Assembly: GCF_000471905.2 (NCBI RefSeq)
Contig: NW_006500342.1
Coordinates: 42,754 to 106,753, forward strand
Length of the DNA stretch: 64,000 bases
Reading direction: 5' to 3'
Origin: Amborella trichopoda
Lineage: Eukaryota; Streptophyta; Magnoliopsida; Amborellales; Amborellaceae
In this document: piece after piece, positions 21,611-33,773 of the stretch
How the letters are laid out: every line of letters starts with the position of its first letter
Position numbering within the stretch: position 1 is the stretch's first letter
Translations under genes and position numbers: made by a program
The notes under the pieces: generated by a model
Databases searched by the model: none
Told to the model about the DNA's origin: nothing
The model's input: only the letters and a program-made list of their open reading frames with translations

Positions 21611-22339
21611 TGGTTAGATGCCTCGATCTCACCCTCTGGATAGAAATGACCAGATAACACGTGTCTCGGGTTTCAAGGAAAACCCAAGACTTGAGATTAC
21701 TCTCTCGAGAACCATGTTAAAGAGTAAGGGCAGGTACACCAAGCAGTGAGAGAGGAATTTAACATGAGGCGGGATGCGCCTCATCTGGGTTCAAGACTTA
21801 CTCGGGTTGACTCGCGTGAGAGCCTTCTTAGATCACGAAGAAAGTCTCCCAAGTCCTACAACTAGTTTGAAATTGCCTCCGTTGACATGTACTCTACTGT
21901 TTCTATAATCACACACACATGGTTAATTTTACAAGAAAAGTGGGCCAAGGGACCCCACCTCCCCACATTATCTTTGGGGGAATGTACACAGGCATGCACA
22001 TCCAAAAGAAGAAGGGAAAAATAAGAGGATAGAGATTGAGGTGAGAAGAGGAAAAGAAAGAGATAGAATAGAAGAAAGGGGAGAGAAGAATTTGACCAAG
22101 CGAAAGACTGACACAATGGTTAGATCAGTAAGTGATTGACCCGACGTGGTAGAGAGTCGGGCACAGTAACTCAGACTGGCACAGTGGCATTACTACTGGA
22201 CGATAGAACCAATACTGACCAGCCTGGCACGATGGCTAGCCTGTCGTGACAGTAACATGGGCATGGCGACTCAGACCAACACAACGGCATTACTACTAGA
22301 CAACAAGACCACTGTGACGGTGCTAATCGTCACCTCTTT

Positions 22340-23780
22340 GGGTCAAACGAGAGACAAAGAAAGAAGAAAGAGAAAAGAGAGAGAGGAAAAAAGGAAAATA
22401 GAAGAAGAGAGAAGGAGAAGAAAAAAGAAGAAAGAGTAAGGAGAGAGAAGAAAAGAAAGGAAGAGACAGAAAACAAGAAGAATAAAAGAAGAGGGTAGAA
22501 GAAAGGGAAGAGAGAAGGAGACGAGAAAAAGATGAAGAAGAAAGAAAAGAGAGAGGGAAGAGGAGAGAAAAGGGGATGGGAAGAGGGAATAGAAAGAAAA
22601 AAGAAGGTAGAGAAGGATGAGGGAAGAGAGAGAAAGAAAGAGAGAGAAGAGAAAGAAGAGAGAAAAGAGAAAGAAACATGAACGATGATGGGCTTCTACC
22701 GTCCATGATAAAAGGAAGGAGAGAGAGAAAACATGGATGGCGATGGGCTTCTACCGCCCATGACAGGAGAGAGAGGAGAGAAAGAGACATGCATGGTGAT
22801 GAGCTTCTGCTGTCCATGACAAGAGAGAGAGAAGAGAAAGAAACATGGATGGCGATGAGCTTCCTCCATCCATGATAGGAGAAAGAGAAGGGAAAGAAAC
22901 ATGGATGGCAATGGGCTTTCACTGTTCTGATAGGAGAGAGAGGAGAAAAAAACAAAGCTGACGATGGGCTTCTATCATCCATGATAAAAGGAAGAAGAGA
23001 GAGAAAAGATGGACAGTGATGGGCTTCTACTGTCCATGAGAAAACAGAGAGGAGAGACAAAATATGGATGACGATGGGCTTCTACTGTCCATGATAAGAG
23101 AGAGAAAACATGAACGGTGATAGGCTTCCACCGTGCATGATAAAGGAAAGAAGATAGAGAAAACATAGACGGCGATGAGTCTCCGACATCCATGATAAAG
23201 GGAAGATGAGAGAGGAAACATGGACAATAATGAGTTTCTGTCATCCATGATAAAAGACAGAAAATGTGGACTACGATGAGCTTTCGCCATCCAGGATAAA
23301 GGAAGAAACTCACACAGAGGCTTGGCTTGTCACTCGGGTTAGGGCCCGACTCACTGTGTGTGTTCTAGAGAAGGATATCATGCCTGACGATAAGCTCCGA
23401 TGTGCATGAATGGTGAAGAGAGAGAATGGAAAGAACAAGGAGAAAGAAAGAAGATAGAAATTAGGAAAGAAAGGGAAGAAGATCAAGAGAGAGAGGAAGG
23501 ATTAGGAAAGAATGAAGGGTGAGTAGGGGAAGAAAGGAGAGAAAAGGAAGAAAGAAGAAGATGAAAGACACGCATGGTGATGTCCCACTATCGTGCATGT
23601 TGAGAGAAGAGAGTGAAAGAAATAGGAAGGAGAGAGAAAGATAGAGATGAGAGGAGGAGAGATAAAGAGAAAGAGGAGAAGAGAGACAGAGGGAGATGAG
23701 AGGATGAGAGAGAAAGAGAGAGATGAGAGGTAGAGAGAGAAAGAGGAGGAGAGAGATAAGAGGAGGAGAGAGAGAGACAA
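22340..23780 (-). repeat. GA-rich tract with 56-bp hairpin repeats
   Basis: From 22678 to about 23310, units recur every 54-57 bp (GATGGGCTTC-type cores at 22687, 22742, 22798, 22854, 22911, 22963 and 23017). Each has a pair such as CATGAACGGTG with CACCGTGCATG near 23108, where 10 of 11 positions pair. Spacers are AGAGAGAGAAA-type. The flanks are simple GA sequence. Several long open frames on the minus strand (for example 22323-23060) are Ser/Leu/Phe-rich products of this repeat, not genes. Confidence 0.88.
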
Positions 23781-23925
23781 GAGGAGGAAAGATAAAGTTA
23801 CTTAATAAAAGGGTATCTGACTTTCTTCTCTCTCTAAGACATGCTCACAATCTCAATGTAAAAATTACAAATTTTATTCATTAGCATGGAACCTTTTACA
23901 ATTAGGTTTAGCATGTATTTATAGA

Positions 23926-23933
23926 ATTGGGCC
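23926..23933 (-). promoter_or_regulatory. LTR TATA box
   Basis: TATTTATA on the plus strand (TATAAATA in element orientation), next to GAATTGGGCCCAAACAT, as in the other LTRs. Confidence 0.65.
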
Positions 23934-24606
23934 CAAACATTAGTGGATGCCCAAAATCTGGCCTAATTGATGATAATTACAAGCTATTTAAATTAAAAAT
24001 AAATCTATAACTGGGTGCAAAATGACTTTTTGCCCCTACTCAATAATACATGGAATTCCAAAACAGTCCCTCCTATTGCCCTAGAATGCACGTGATCTTC
24101 CATGGATGATTCGGGTTGCTCCGATGGCTGTTTGGCCAAAAGATGATTGTTTTCTCATTGAGCTTGGCATGACGATCAATTGATACCAACTTCGAGACAC
24201 AGATCGCGTTTTTAGGCCACGATCACGTAACTTGAAATTTACATGAATCTTGGAAATTTTTTATCGATAGTGCGCGTATTTCTTATTTTTTCCATGATTT
24301 CTTTGCTGGATTGCACAGAGCATGCTGTCAAAATCGTGTTGCAACAAACATAGCTCGCTTTCATGCTCGGACAAAGATTTTACAATCTTTGAGTTTTTAT
24401 CGGAATCTGAAATCCAGCAGCCCGAAATTATAACAAATTTATCGGCTTCGTGTGTGAAATCCGACCGTTCATCACATGCGGGGTTCAAACCAAGCAAAGC
24501 CTTATACCTAACGCACGTGATGGAACTGCATTCGCATTGATGGGTAGCGCAAATGTCGTGATATGGCCACTCGAACGAGGCATGTCGTTGCTAAATTTTC
24601 TACACC

Positions 24607-24948
24607 TTTTACTATGAATCACAAATCAGTCAGTGTTTTTGTATCCTCTGATGGTGGTCCACATTTTGAGGCTTTGTTTTGGAGTGATAGCAAGGAGTTC
24701 TTGATAGATATATGTGTCACTACACTAAGGTTTTTTTTGACAAGTAGGGTACCTCTATGGCCCTGTCCTGTTGGGTCTAGTCAGGGGCTTTTTGTTGGCC
24801 TGTCCCGATGTCTGGGAATGTCGGCTAGGGGAATTTGGTGAGGCGTCACCATGAAGTATTTTTCTAGCTTTACAGTTAACCTTTTGGGAGCATCTTTGGC
24901 TTGTCAGAATGATTTTCATATTTTTGGTTGAATTCTTAGAAATGCGAT
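24607..24948. other. Unassigned 342-bp segment between two LTRs
   Basis: No match to either retroelement family or to a protein is visible. It contains GGCCTGTCCCGATGTCTGG and a T-rich stretch. It may be target DNA left between two insertions, or LTR sequence too diverged to recognise. Confidence 0.3.
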
Positions 24949-25814
24949 TAGTTAGGTACTTCGATCTCGCCCTTCGGATCCATATGATCTGGTGGCACGC
25001 GTCTCAGGTATTGAGGAAACCTAGGACTTTGAGATCGCTCTCTCGGGAACCTCGCTCAGGAGCGAGGGCAGGTATACCAACCGATGAGAGAGGAATTTAA
25101 GGTGGGTTTGAGACTTACTCGAGCTAGCTCGCATGGGCACCCTCTTAGATCACGAAGAAAGCCCCCCAGTTCCACAACTGGTTTGAAATCGCCTCTCTTG
25201 GCTTGTATTCTCTTGTTTCTGTAATCACACACACATGATTAATTTTTCAAGACAAGTGGACCGAGTTACCCCACCTTGTCTTTGGGTGAATGTACACACG
25301 GTGTGCACATTCAAAGGAGAAAAGAGAAGAAATGATGAAGTGAGGGTTAAGAGAAAGAAGAAGAGAGAAGAAGAAGAAAAGAAAGAGAATTTGACTGGGT
25401 GACTAGTCTAGCACAGTGGCTAGATTAGCATGATGATTGACTTGACATGGTAGCGAGATGGCTACGGTAACGAGAGCGGCACGACGACAATACTACTCGA
25501 CAACAGAACACCAACACCAACCAGCATAGCACAACGACTAGTTTGACATGGTAAGAAGATGGGCATGATAACTTAGACAGGCACATCGACAATACTGCTT
25601 GATGACGAGATTATGATGACAGTGTTAGCCTTGTCTCTTGGTCAAATTAGAGAGGAAGAAGAAGAAGAAGAAAGAGGGAGATAAGGGATAAGAAAAACAG
25701 AGAGAGAAAGAGAGTGAAGAGTAAAGAGATGAGAGAGAAGAGAAGAGAGAAAAAATAAGAGAGAGAAAGAAGAGAGAGAAGAAGAGGGAGAAAAAAGAGA
25801 GAGAGGAGAAGAAA

Positions 25815-26110
25815 AAGTACATGGATGGTGATGGACTTCTGCCATCTATAATAGAGAGAAGATGAGAGAAAAAGAACATGGACGGCGATGCACTTCCGCC
25901 ATCCATGATAGTGGAAAGAGGAGAGAGAAAGAACATGGACAGTGATGAACTTCTGTTGTCTATGATAGAGAAAAGATGAGAGAGAAAGAACATTGACAGT
26001 GATGGACTTCCATCATCCATGACAGAGAAAGAGGAGAGAGAAAAAACATGGACAGTGATGGACTTCCATCATCCATGATAGAGAAAGAGGAGAGAGAAAT
26101 AATGTCATGT
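25815..26110 (-). repeat. Hairpin array, CATGGACGG type (about 55-60 bp period)
   Basis: About five units. Pairs include CATGGACGGCG with CGCCATCCATG (25876 onward, 10 of 11 positions) and CATGGACAGTG with TGTTGTCTATG (25936 onward), which pairs throughout if wobbles are counted. Confidence 0.85.
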
Positions 26111-26229
26111 GCGGTGACGAGCATCACTGTTCACCTCATAAGAAAGGGGAAATTGGACAAAAGTCAGGCCTGCCACTTGGGTTAATGCTCGACCCACTGT
26201 GCATATTTTCAGAAGATAAAGGAAGGTTA

Positions 26230-27420
26230 AAAACATCATACTCAGCGATGAGCATCGCCATGCATGACTAGAGGGGAGAGAGAAAAGAAATAAGGGTGAA
26301 GGCAAGAAAGACAGGGAGGAGGAAAGAGGATTTTAGGAAAGAGGAAGAGGAAAGGAAAGCAGAGAGAGAATAATGGAAAGAAGAGAAGGTAAAGAATAGT
26401 GAGGAGAGAAGTTGGGAAAGAGCCAAAGCAGAAAGAAGGAAGGAGAGAGAAAGAGATTAGGAAAGAGGTATGCATGGCGCTACCACCACCGTGTGTGTCA
26501 GAGAGAAGAAAATAGAAAGAGAGATTTGTGCACGGTGTTGCCATCACCGTGCATGTTTAGACAGAGAGAAAGATAGAGCACAGAGAAGAAAGTAGAGAGA
26601 CTTGTGCGTGACATTTCGAAAATCGTGCATGTTCAGATAGAGAGAAAAGGAGAGAAAGACAGAGCAAAGAGAGAATAAAGAAAGAAGATTAAGAGGAAGA
26701 AGAAGAAGAAAGAGAAGAAAATGCACACGATGTTGTCATCACTGCATGTGTGAGATAGAGAAGAAGAGAGAGAATAAAATGCACACGGCATTAGCATCAC
26801 TTGTGTGTGAGATAAAGAAGAAGAAAGAGAAGAAAACGCACACGGTGTTGCCATCACCTTGTGTGTGGGATAGAGAAAAAGGGAGCGAAGAAAACTCACA
26901 CGGTGTTGCCATCGCCGTGTGTATGAGATAGAGAAAAAGATAGAGAAGAAACTATACATGGGGTTGCCATCGCCGTGTGTGTGAGATAGAGAAAAAGAGA
27001 GAGAAGAAAATGTACATGGCGTTGCCATCGTCGTGTGTGAGAGATAAAAAGAAAGAAGTGAAGAAAATGAACATGATGTTACCATCGTCGTCTGTGTGAG
27101 ATGGAGAAAAAGAGAGGGAATAAAATGCACACAGCGTTACCATCACCGTGTGTGTGATATAGAGGAAAAGATAGAAGAAAACGCACATGGCATTGACATC
27201 ACCTTATGTGTGAGATAGAGAAAATAGAGAGAGAGGGGTGCGTGCATGGCACTGCTATCGCCATGAACATTCAGTCAGAGAGGAACAGAGAGAAAGATCG
27301 AGAAGAAGAAGAAAGAGAGAGAATGGGACACACACAGCGTTGTCATCACCGTGCGGGTTAAAGAAAGAGAAGGAAGAAGATGACATGCATGGCTCTGCCA
27401 CAGCCATGTGTGTTCATAGA
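26230..27420 (-). repeat. Hairpin array, CACACGGTG type (about 58 bp period)
   Basis: Some 14 units carry a stem such as GCACGGTG with CACCGTGC around TTGCCAT (26530 onward, perfect) and CACACGGTG with CGCCGTGTG (26897 onward). Two units near 27243 and 27388 have other stems, CATGGC with GCCATG and CATGGCT with AGCCATG, both perfect. Spacers are GAGATAGAGAAAAAGAGAG-like. Confidence 0.88.
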
Positions 27421-27695
27421 AAAGAAGAGAGAAAAGCAGAGAAAAGAAGAAAAAAGAAAAAAGAGAGGAAGCAAGAGAGAGAAGGAAGAAAAAAAGAGAG
27501 GAATATAGAGATGAGAGGAGGTGAGAGAAAGAGACCTTACTAAAAGGTACCATCCATTTTCTTCTCTCTCTTCTCTCTCCTCTCTCTCTCTCTAAGATGC
27601 ACCCATGAACTCAATGAAGAAACACAAACTTTTATTGATCAATTAAAAGTCTGAGAGGGAATTAGGCCAAGCCCTTTACAATTAGGTTTAACATG

Positions 27696-27703
27696 TATTT
27701 ATA
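27696..27703 (-). promoter_or_regulatory. LTR TATA box
   Basis: TATTTATA on the plus strand, TATAAATA in element orientation, in the same setting as 23926. Confidence 0.65.
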
Positions 27704-29369
27704 GAATTTGGCTCAAACATGAGTGGATGCCTAAAAACTATTTCTATTAATGATAATTACAATTTAATTTAATTAAAATAATTTCTAAAAATGGGTGTAA
27801 ATGACTATTTTATTCCTGCCTAACAATTCATGGAATTTTAAAACAGTCCCTACTGGTGCCCTAGAACGTGTGTGATCTTCCGGGGATGATCCGGAGTTTC
27901 TCTGTAGCCCATTTTTCTGAAAGATGATTTTTTTCTTATAGGGCTCAGCATGGTGATCGATTTGATACCAACTTCGAGCCATGGATCGTGTTTTTAAGCC
28001 ATGATCATGCGACTTGAAATTTGAATGAATCTTGAAACCTTTGGATTGATAGTGTGCCTATTTCTTGATTTTTTTTTGTGATTTCTTCGTTGGATCACAC
28101 TAAGCATGTCAGCAAGATCATGTAGCAATAAACGCAACTTGATTTCTTGCTCAAACGAAGAATTTGCAACTTTGGAGTTTTGGCCAGAATCTGAAATTTC
28201 GGTGCCAGAATTTGTAGTCACTTTATTGGATTCATGTGAAAAATCTATCAGTTCATCATGTACAGGGTATGGACCAAAGATAGCCCTAGACTTACGCATA
28301 CGATAGAACTGGTCTCGCGTCAATCTGATGCACGAGCACCTTGATTTGGTCCCTCAAGTGAGGTGTGTCGCTGCTGATTTCCTCCATCTTTCTTCCCGGA
28401 TTGGAATTTCTCTCTAGATTTTCTCCTTATTCGGGCATCATCATGGGGCGTGCCACATATTAAAACACTCGTCTTGCAAAAAGAACATGCTCACAAAATT
28501 TGAGCGTGATCCGACTTGGGACGAGTGAGATATGGCACCCGAAAGTCACTTCTCAAGACTGTAAAAACAACCAACTTTAATGGTGATTTGGGGTAGGGAG
28601 GATGCACGAAAATAGTGTGCGGCCTACCCCTTTTTGGTCTTTTACTCAGAACGTTGTCCTGGAGTGCCCGATTAAGTCGAAACTTGACCCACAAGGTTTT
28701 TTGACCGTGTCGGATCCAATAGTAGTGGTCTCATAGCAATTCGACGCACTAAAAATAAAGCTCTAGTTACAGGATCTGTTTCAAGGTGCAAGAGACTGAT
28801 ATTTTCAAAATTGTTTCTTTGTCTGCACTGCCTTAGACATGTCAGATTGCAATAAAACTTGGTAGGTGTCCTTTTGAAGTACTTAAGAATGTTCTTAATT
28901 ATTTTGGCATAATCCTGAGACTGTCAATAATTCCACTATAACTCTGGCTTTATTGACCGGCTTCTCTTTTTATTTCGCATCGGGGACCAAGGTGATGAAA
29001 AATGTGCCCAAACAGCTTGCCCACCGAATGTTGTGCTTCGAGAGAAGAGAGAAGGACAACATTCAAAAAATTTCCTTCAACTTTATTACTTTTTTCTTCC
29101 TAGCCATAGGACCACATGAACGTCGAGGAGATCCATGCAATGCTGCAACTAGGATGCTCAGATGTTTAGATGCAATGTACAGGTCCATCTGTGGAGACTT
29201 TAGGGGGAGAAGTGAATTTTTTGAGGGATCTTATCGAAGTCCTTACCCTCAAGGGACTAATTGTGATTCTGATAGTTGAGGATTTTATAAGGACCTTGTT
29301 GGTCAGAATCATGCCCGTCTGGTGGTCGAGTGCCATGCTGAAGGGAATTTTTCCCATTTTGGTCTAGGT

Positions 29370-29817
29370 TTGTTTGTTTTCTTGTTGGTGGTCTGTTGAA
29401 GGGTCTTTGGTTGGCGATCGTCTGCGTGGTGCACTAGGATTGTACTCAGTTGGGCAGGGTACCTCAGTTTATCGAGGTGATCATTGTGGGTATAACCCCT
29501 GCCCCCTGCTAGCAGTTTTGTTTGAATAACAGGTCCAAGTTCTGGCTGTCTTTGGCCTTCTTAGGGCATTTAGTATTTTGGAGTGTGTTTGTTTTTTGTT
29601 GTTTGTTGTGGATGGTGTGCTGAAGGGCCTTTGGTTGGCGTCTGTCTGCATGGTGCACTAGATTGTACTCAATGGGCAGGGTACCTCAGTTTATCAAGGT
29701 GACCAGCTGTGGGTATAACCCCTGCCCCCTGCTAGCAGTGTCGTTATAGAGTAGGTTCAAGTTCTGGCTGACTTTGGCCTTCTTGAGGCGTCTTTAGCAT
29801 TTTGGAGTGTGTTTGTT
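29370..29817 (-). repeat. 223-bp tandem duplication
   Basis: Two adjacent copies share TGAAGGG...CTTTGGTTGGCG, GGGCAGGGTACCTCAGTTTA and CCCCTGCCCCCTGCTAGCAG at a 222-224 bp offset (29397 and 29621; 29452 and 29674). The plus-strand homologue at 20160-20500 has a single, diverged copy. Confidence 0.9.
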
Positions 29818-30714
29818 GACCTCATTAGAATAATTCTCTTCCTCATGAGACTTGTCTTGCCTTCTTGGAGAATCTTTTGTCTTTTCAAGTCCTTTTTGTA
29901 AATGGACTCAAGCTGTCAGAATCTTGTTGATGCTCGTATTTTTGGGTCCTGGTATTGTGACACCATGGATTTTTCTCTTGAATGTGGGCTGAAGCCACTT
30001 GTTGAGGCGAGTGTTTCTTCAACTTGTTTATGGGTCCAAGTGTCCTTTGTAGATTTTCACTTGGACTGGGAAACGGCGCCGTAGAGATGGTTTTCACTAA
30101 CTTCCTTTATTTGGGGCTCTTTTACCCATGACCTTTTGGCCATGTCCACCCTTATTTTTCCAGTTTTACTCACGGTGCCCTTTCGGGGTTTTCATCGTGC
30201 CCGAGTTTTTATTTTCAAGGAACTCTTTTACTCATTGTTTCATGACCATGCCCGTCCATCATTTTTTCTCATGACGCTCCCTTGTCTAGATATACACCAT
30301 GCCCGTTATTCTTTTTTTTTTTGAAGGTGTGTTTAAGATCATGCCATCGAGACCTGTGCGAAGCCTTTTAAAATCAAGCAGTTAAGATTTGCACTACAGT
30401 TGAAGGCCATACAGCTAGACCATAGTGGAGATGGATTGCTATCTGTTGAGGCCATGGAGTGAGTATGGTGGTGGTTTTGACTCACTTTGGGGAGATGGCA
30501 CGAGGCTACCTATGAAGGATGGATGATGTATGAATGGAAGGTAAAAGTGGTGACCTACTAGCTAACGACGTGTATGGATGGTGGGATGGCTTGCCATTTT
30601 GTGAGCATGAGTGAGACTCATTGGGGAATGATGAAGAGTAATGAACGAATGGACTCACTAAAGAGGTGTTGAAGGTGAAGCGTACACACGGATGGGTCAG
30701 TTAGCGAAGACGTG

Positions 30715-31375
30715 TGTGGTTTAAGGTCATATAGCTTGGACAGTGGTTATGCAGTTTTGAGTCATGCTACTAGGACCATACAGTTTAAGGTTGTGCAACA
30801 AGACCTACCCTATAGTTTAAGGTCATATAGTTTGAACCATAGTGCTAAGCCTTTTAATGTCATGTGACCAAGACGTGCACTATGATTTAAGGTCATATAG
30901 CTTGGACCGTTGCTATCCAATTTTAAAGTCATGCAACTAAGACCATGCAGTTTAAGGTCGTGCAACTATACCTCCACTATAGTTTAAGGTCATATAGTTT
31001 AGATCATACAGTTTAGGGTCGTACATCTAAACCAAGGTTGTGTAGTATAAAGTCATCCAGCATGAACAAAGGCTATGCAGTTTAAGGTCATATAGCAAAG
31101 ACCAAGGATGTGCAGTTTAAGGTCATGCAGCACGGACCAAGGCTGTGTAGTTTAAGGTCATGCAGCAAGAACCATGGCTGTGCAGTTTAAGGTCATGCAG
31201 CACAGACTAAGGTTGTGCGGTTTAAGGTCATGCAACACGAACTAAGGTTGTGCACAGCATGGACCATGGCTCTGAAGTTTAGGGTCATGAAATATGGACC
31301 ATGGGTGTGCAGTTTATGGTCATGCAACACGGACCATGGTTGTGCAGTTTAAGGTCATGCAGCACGGACTATCAT
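30715..31375 (-). repeat. 35-bp tandem repeat array
   Basis: TTTAAGGTCA recurs at 31081, 31116, 31151, 31186 and 31221, an exact 35-bp step. After a short irregularity the step continues at 31278, 31313 and 31348 (TTT positions). Units to the left are less regular. The core is CAGTTTAAGGTCATGCAGCA with ACCAAGGCTGTG. Confidence 0.92.
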
Positions 31376-33773
31376 GTGGGTCACCTAGTAGGTGAAGCTT
31401 TATAGGGGATAGGTCTGTGGATAGTGATTTGACTTCCTTGGGGTAAAATGATAGCAGAGGTTTTAGATGGGAAGCAGAATTCACTAGGGATTAGGGGACA
31501 AGTATGACTCCCTAAGGTGAAAGATGGAACTTCATGGGGAATAGGCTCATAGAAGGTAACTCGACTTCTGGGGATAAGACAGCTTGGTGCGAGACTGACC
31601 CACAAGGGATTGAAGGGGTAAGCGTGACTTTAACTCACGTGGGGATCAATGGGTTGCAATACGGGTGTAGTTTCTACTGGGGATGAGGGACAGTGACCTG
31701 CTCCTGACTCTATTGGGGATGACCATTCATGGCCTAAGTGGAACGACCTGGATGCAACTCCACTAGGGAAGAGGGAGGTTACGGCTTTGGTGCAACTCCA
31801 CTAGGGATAGTGGTAGGTGCTAGCACATGCATTGGCTCACACGACACTAGCACAAGCGGTGCTAGTATGCACGAGAATGGTCATAAGTGACAGTAATACT
31901 GATACACACGGGGCTAGTATACGCAGCATTGGTTGCACGTGGCGTTAGTCACGCATGACGATACAACCAGGGTTAGTTTGCGTTCAACATTGGTTGCACA
32001 CGGCATTAGTGATGGGAGGCGCTAAGCCTCTATTCGGGCCTAGGGTCTGAGCCCGACCCGATCTAACCCATATGAAGGTTGGTGCTCGGCTTTGCACGGT
32101 CGACGGTAAGCCTCTGTTTTGGGCTTCGGGTCTGAGCCCGACCTGGTCCGACCCATTACTGCTTGACCTTCAGGTACCTGTCTAGTATTCTTGCTTTGTG
32201 AGGTGTACCTTAGGGAACCGTCTTCTAAATAAGGGGGGAAGACCCCATTTTTATTGTTTTACTGAAGGTAAAATAGTGAGAGAGAGGGTGAGAGAGAAGA
32301 AACCCTTGTAAGAACTCCTGCAAGGGAAAGGTATTCCAGCACAGTTAATGACTTTAGCAGGGTATCCACAGGAGGTTTCCGGGGAGCACCGAGGTTTCCA
32401 CTGAGGAATAGAAGTTTCAGGTGAAGAAGGGAGGACACTGGTGGGTTGTAGTGGTATTCCGGTAGAGGTTCTCCATCACCAAAGTGGTGGGAAAAGAGGC
32501 AAGCGAGGGCCACCAGACAGTTTCATGAATTGTAAGTGGTTCCCGATGGTTTTCGATCACTGGGGAGTAGTGGGAGAGTAGCAGCGGAGAGAGCAAATGT
32601 TTTTTGGCGTCAGGAAAAAGTGAAAAAGGCGTCACAGTTGGTTTTCAATGAGCAGGGAGACGGTTTCCTAGTGGGCAATCAAAGGTCACAAGGAAAGTGA
32701 ACAGCCATAGGTAGTCGGACAGTCGCAGGGAGACAAAAGGCTACCGGGGATTCGAGTCATCACAGGAAAAAGAGGAGTCTCTGGAAAATGCACAATCTTC
32801 AGGGAGACGAAGGGACATGAGAAGGTGAAAGGTCACTGTCACAAGCAAACACGCGACGACAGTGAACACAAACGGCGTTACCCCCTTTATCAAACACAGT
32901 CGGCATTACCCCTCTAAGTCACAACTGACGTTAGTCCTCATGAAGGCCAACCGACGCTAGGCTTGAGAGACACAATCGGTGCTTATCAGTGCCTCAGTCA
33001 CGCATGGCCAACGACATGACTCATATGGCGTTGATCACGTGCGGCAGTGGCTATTCACTTGACAATCCTTTCATGAACGGCAGTAATTTCCTTTGGACTG
33101 TGGTTATGGTAAGCGAAGAGTTGCGCCTGGCAATTGTCACACACAGCGATGACTTGGGTAGGCAAAGGGTGATGGCCAATGGTAAGGTCGGGCTTATGAT
33201 GCCTATTGGAAGCCAAGTCCTCCAGCACAACAGTGAAGTCCATGTTGTTCTGTGGAAGGTCCGGCTCTCCATCATTGGCCAGTTCCTTGCCAAATAAGTC
33301 TGCTTCGTATGTCTGGTACACCCCATCAAAGTGCTTCTACCTTCTCCTATTGTGAGAGCCACTTTTGGCCTGTAACCGTCAACTTTTTCTCAAATGCACG
33401 AGTGACGCTTTTGATGGCGAGAGAAATCTTTTGTCCTGTAACCGTCCTCTCCTCAAATGCAAGAGCAACGCTTCGAATATGAGAGCAAGTTTTGGCCTGT
33501 AACCGTCCTCTCCTCAGATGCAAGAGCAATACTGGGGGTAGTTGTTCTCTTTTCCTCATATGCAAGAGCTACATTCCGCCACAGCTATTTTCTTTGTGAG
33601 AGCAATACAGCATGATAGATTTGTAACCTCCCTAATAATGGCCTTTTTTAGGTTGTACCTCCTTCTAATGCAATAAAAAGAGTTAAACCTTGTTTGAACT
33701 GTCTCGCTTGTCTTCTTTTTACCGTCTTTTTTAACTCTTTTTTGTTTGTACATTGAGTCTTTTTTAGTATGGA

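Larger units (their letters stand above)
21611..24606 (-). mobile_element. Family 1 LTR, 5'-truncated, with expanded repeats
   Basis: The LTR end is at 21611 (TGGTTAGATGCCTCGATC on the plus strand). The TATA box is at 23926-23933 (TATAAATA in element orientation). U3 is recognisable up to about 24606, corresponding to about 28380 in the next copy, so roughly 630 bp of the 5' end is missing. No PBS follows the end, so it was a 3' or solo LTR. The bulk is a GA-rich, hairpin-containing array. Confidence 0.85.
24949..29014 (-). mobile_element. Family 1 3' LTR, 4.07 kb, longest copy
   Basis: In element orientation it starts at 29014 (TGTTTGGGCACATTTTTC) and ends at 24949 (CCTAACTA). A purine-rich tract and the matching 3'UTR precede it, and no PBS follows, so it is the 3' LTR of the element whose pol lies at 33774-36160. 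U3 covers 29014 to about 27710, with TATA at 27696. The transcribed part is enlarged by two different hairpin arrays (25815-26110 and 26230-27420). That makes it 1.5 kb longer than the copy at 3313. Confidence 0.9.
29015..33773 (-). mobile_element. Family 1 3'UTR (longest copy, 4.8 kb)
   Basis: This is continuous from the pol stop (33774-33776) to the LTR start. It includes the CCAACAGGCATC-type block (near 33200), the TATA-like region (32220-32260), short CATTGGTTGCAC repeats (31800-32030), a 35-bp tandem array (30715-31375), a GGGCATGGTCATGAAAC section (near 30245), a 223-bp tandem duplication (29370-29817) and a purine-rich end. It aligns block by block with 17521-20827 (+). I see no conserved protein, and the open frames differ between copies. 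Confidence 0.82.

Noticed and set aside
22323-23060. 245-codon minus-strand open frame and similar Ser/Leu/Phe-rich frames (23502-23780, 25625-26020, 26633-27130, 59675-60064)
   Set aside because: They are translations of GA/CT-rich tandem repeats. Composition and periodicity explain them, and both strands are open in places.
25815-27420. Regular repeat-spacer pattern resembling a CRISPR array
   Set aside because: Repeats are degenerate, spacers are themselves GA-repeats rather than unique, the setting is a plant LTR, and there are no cas genes.
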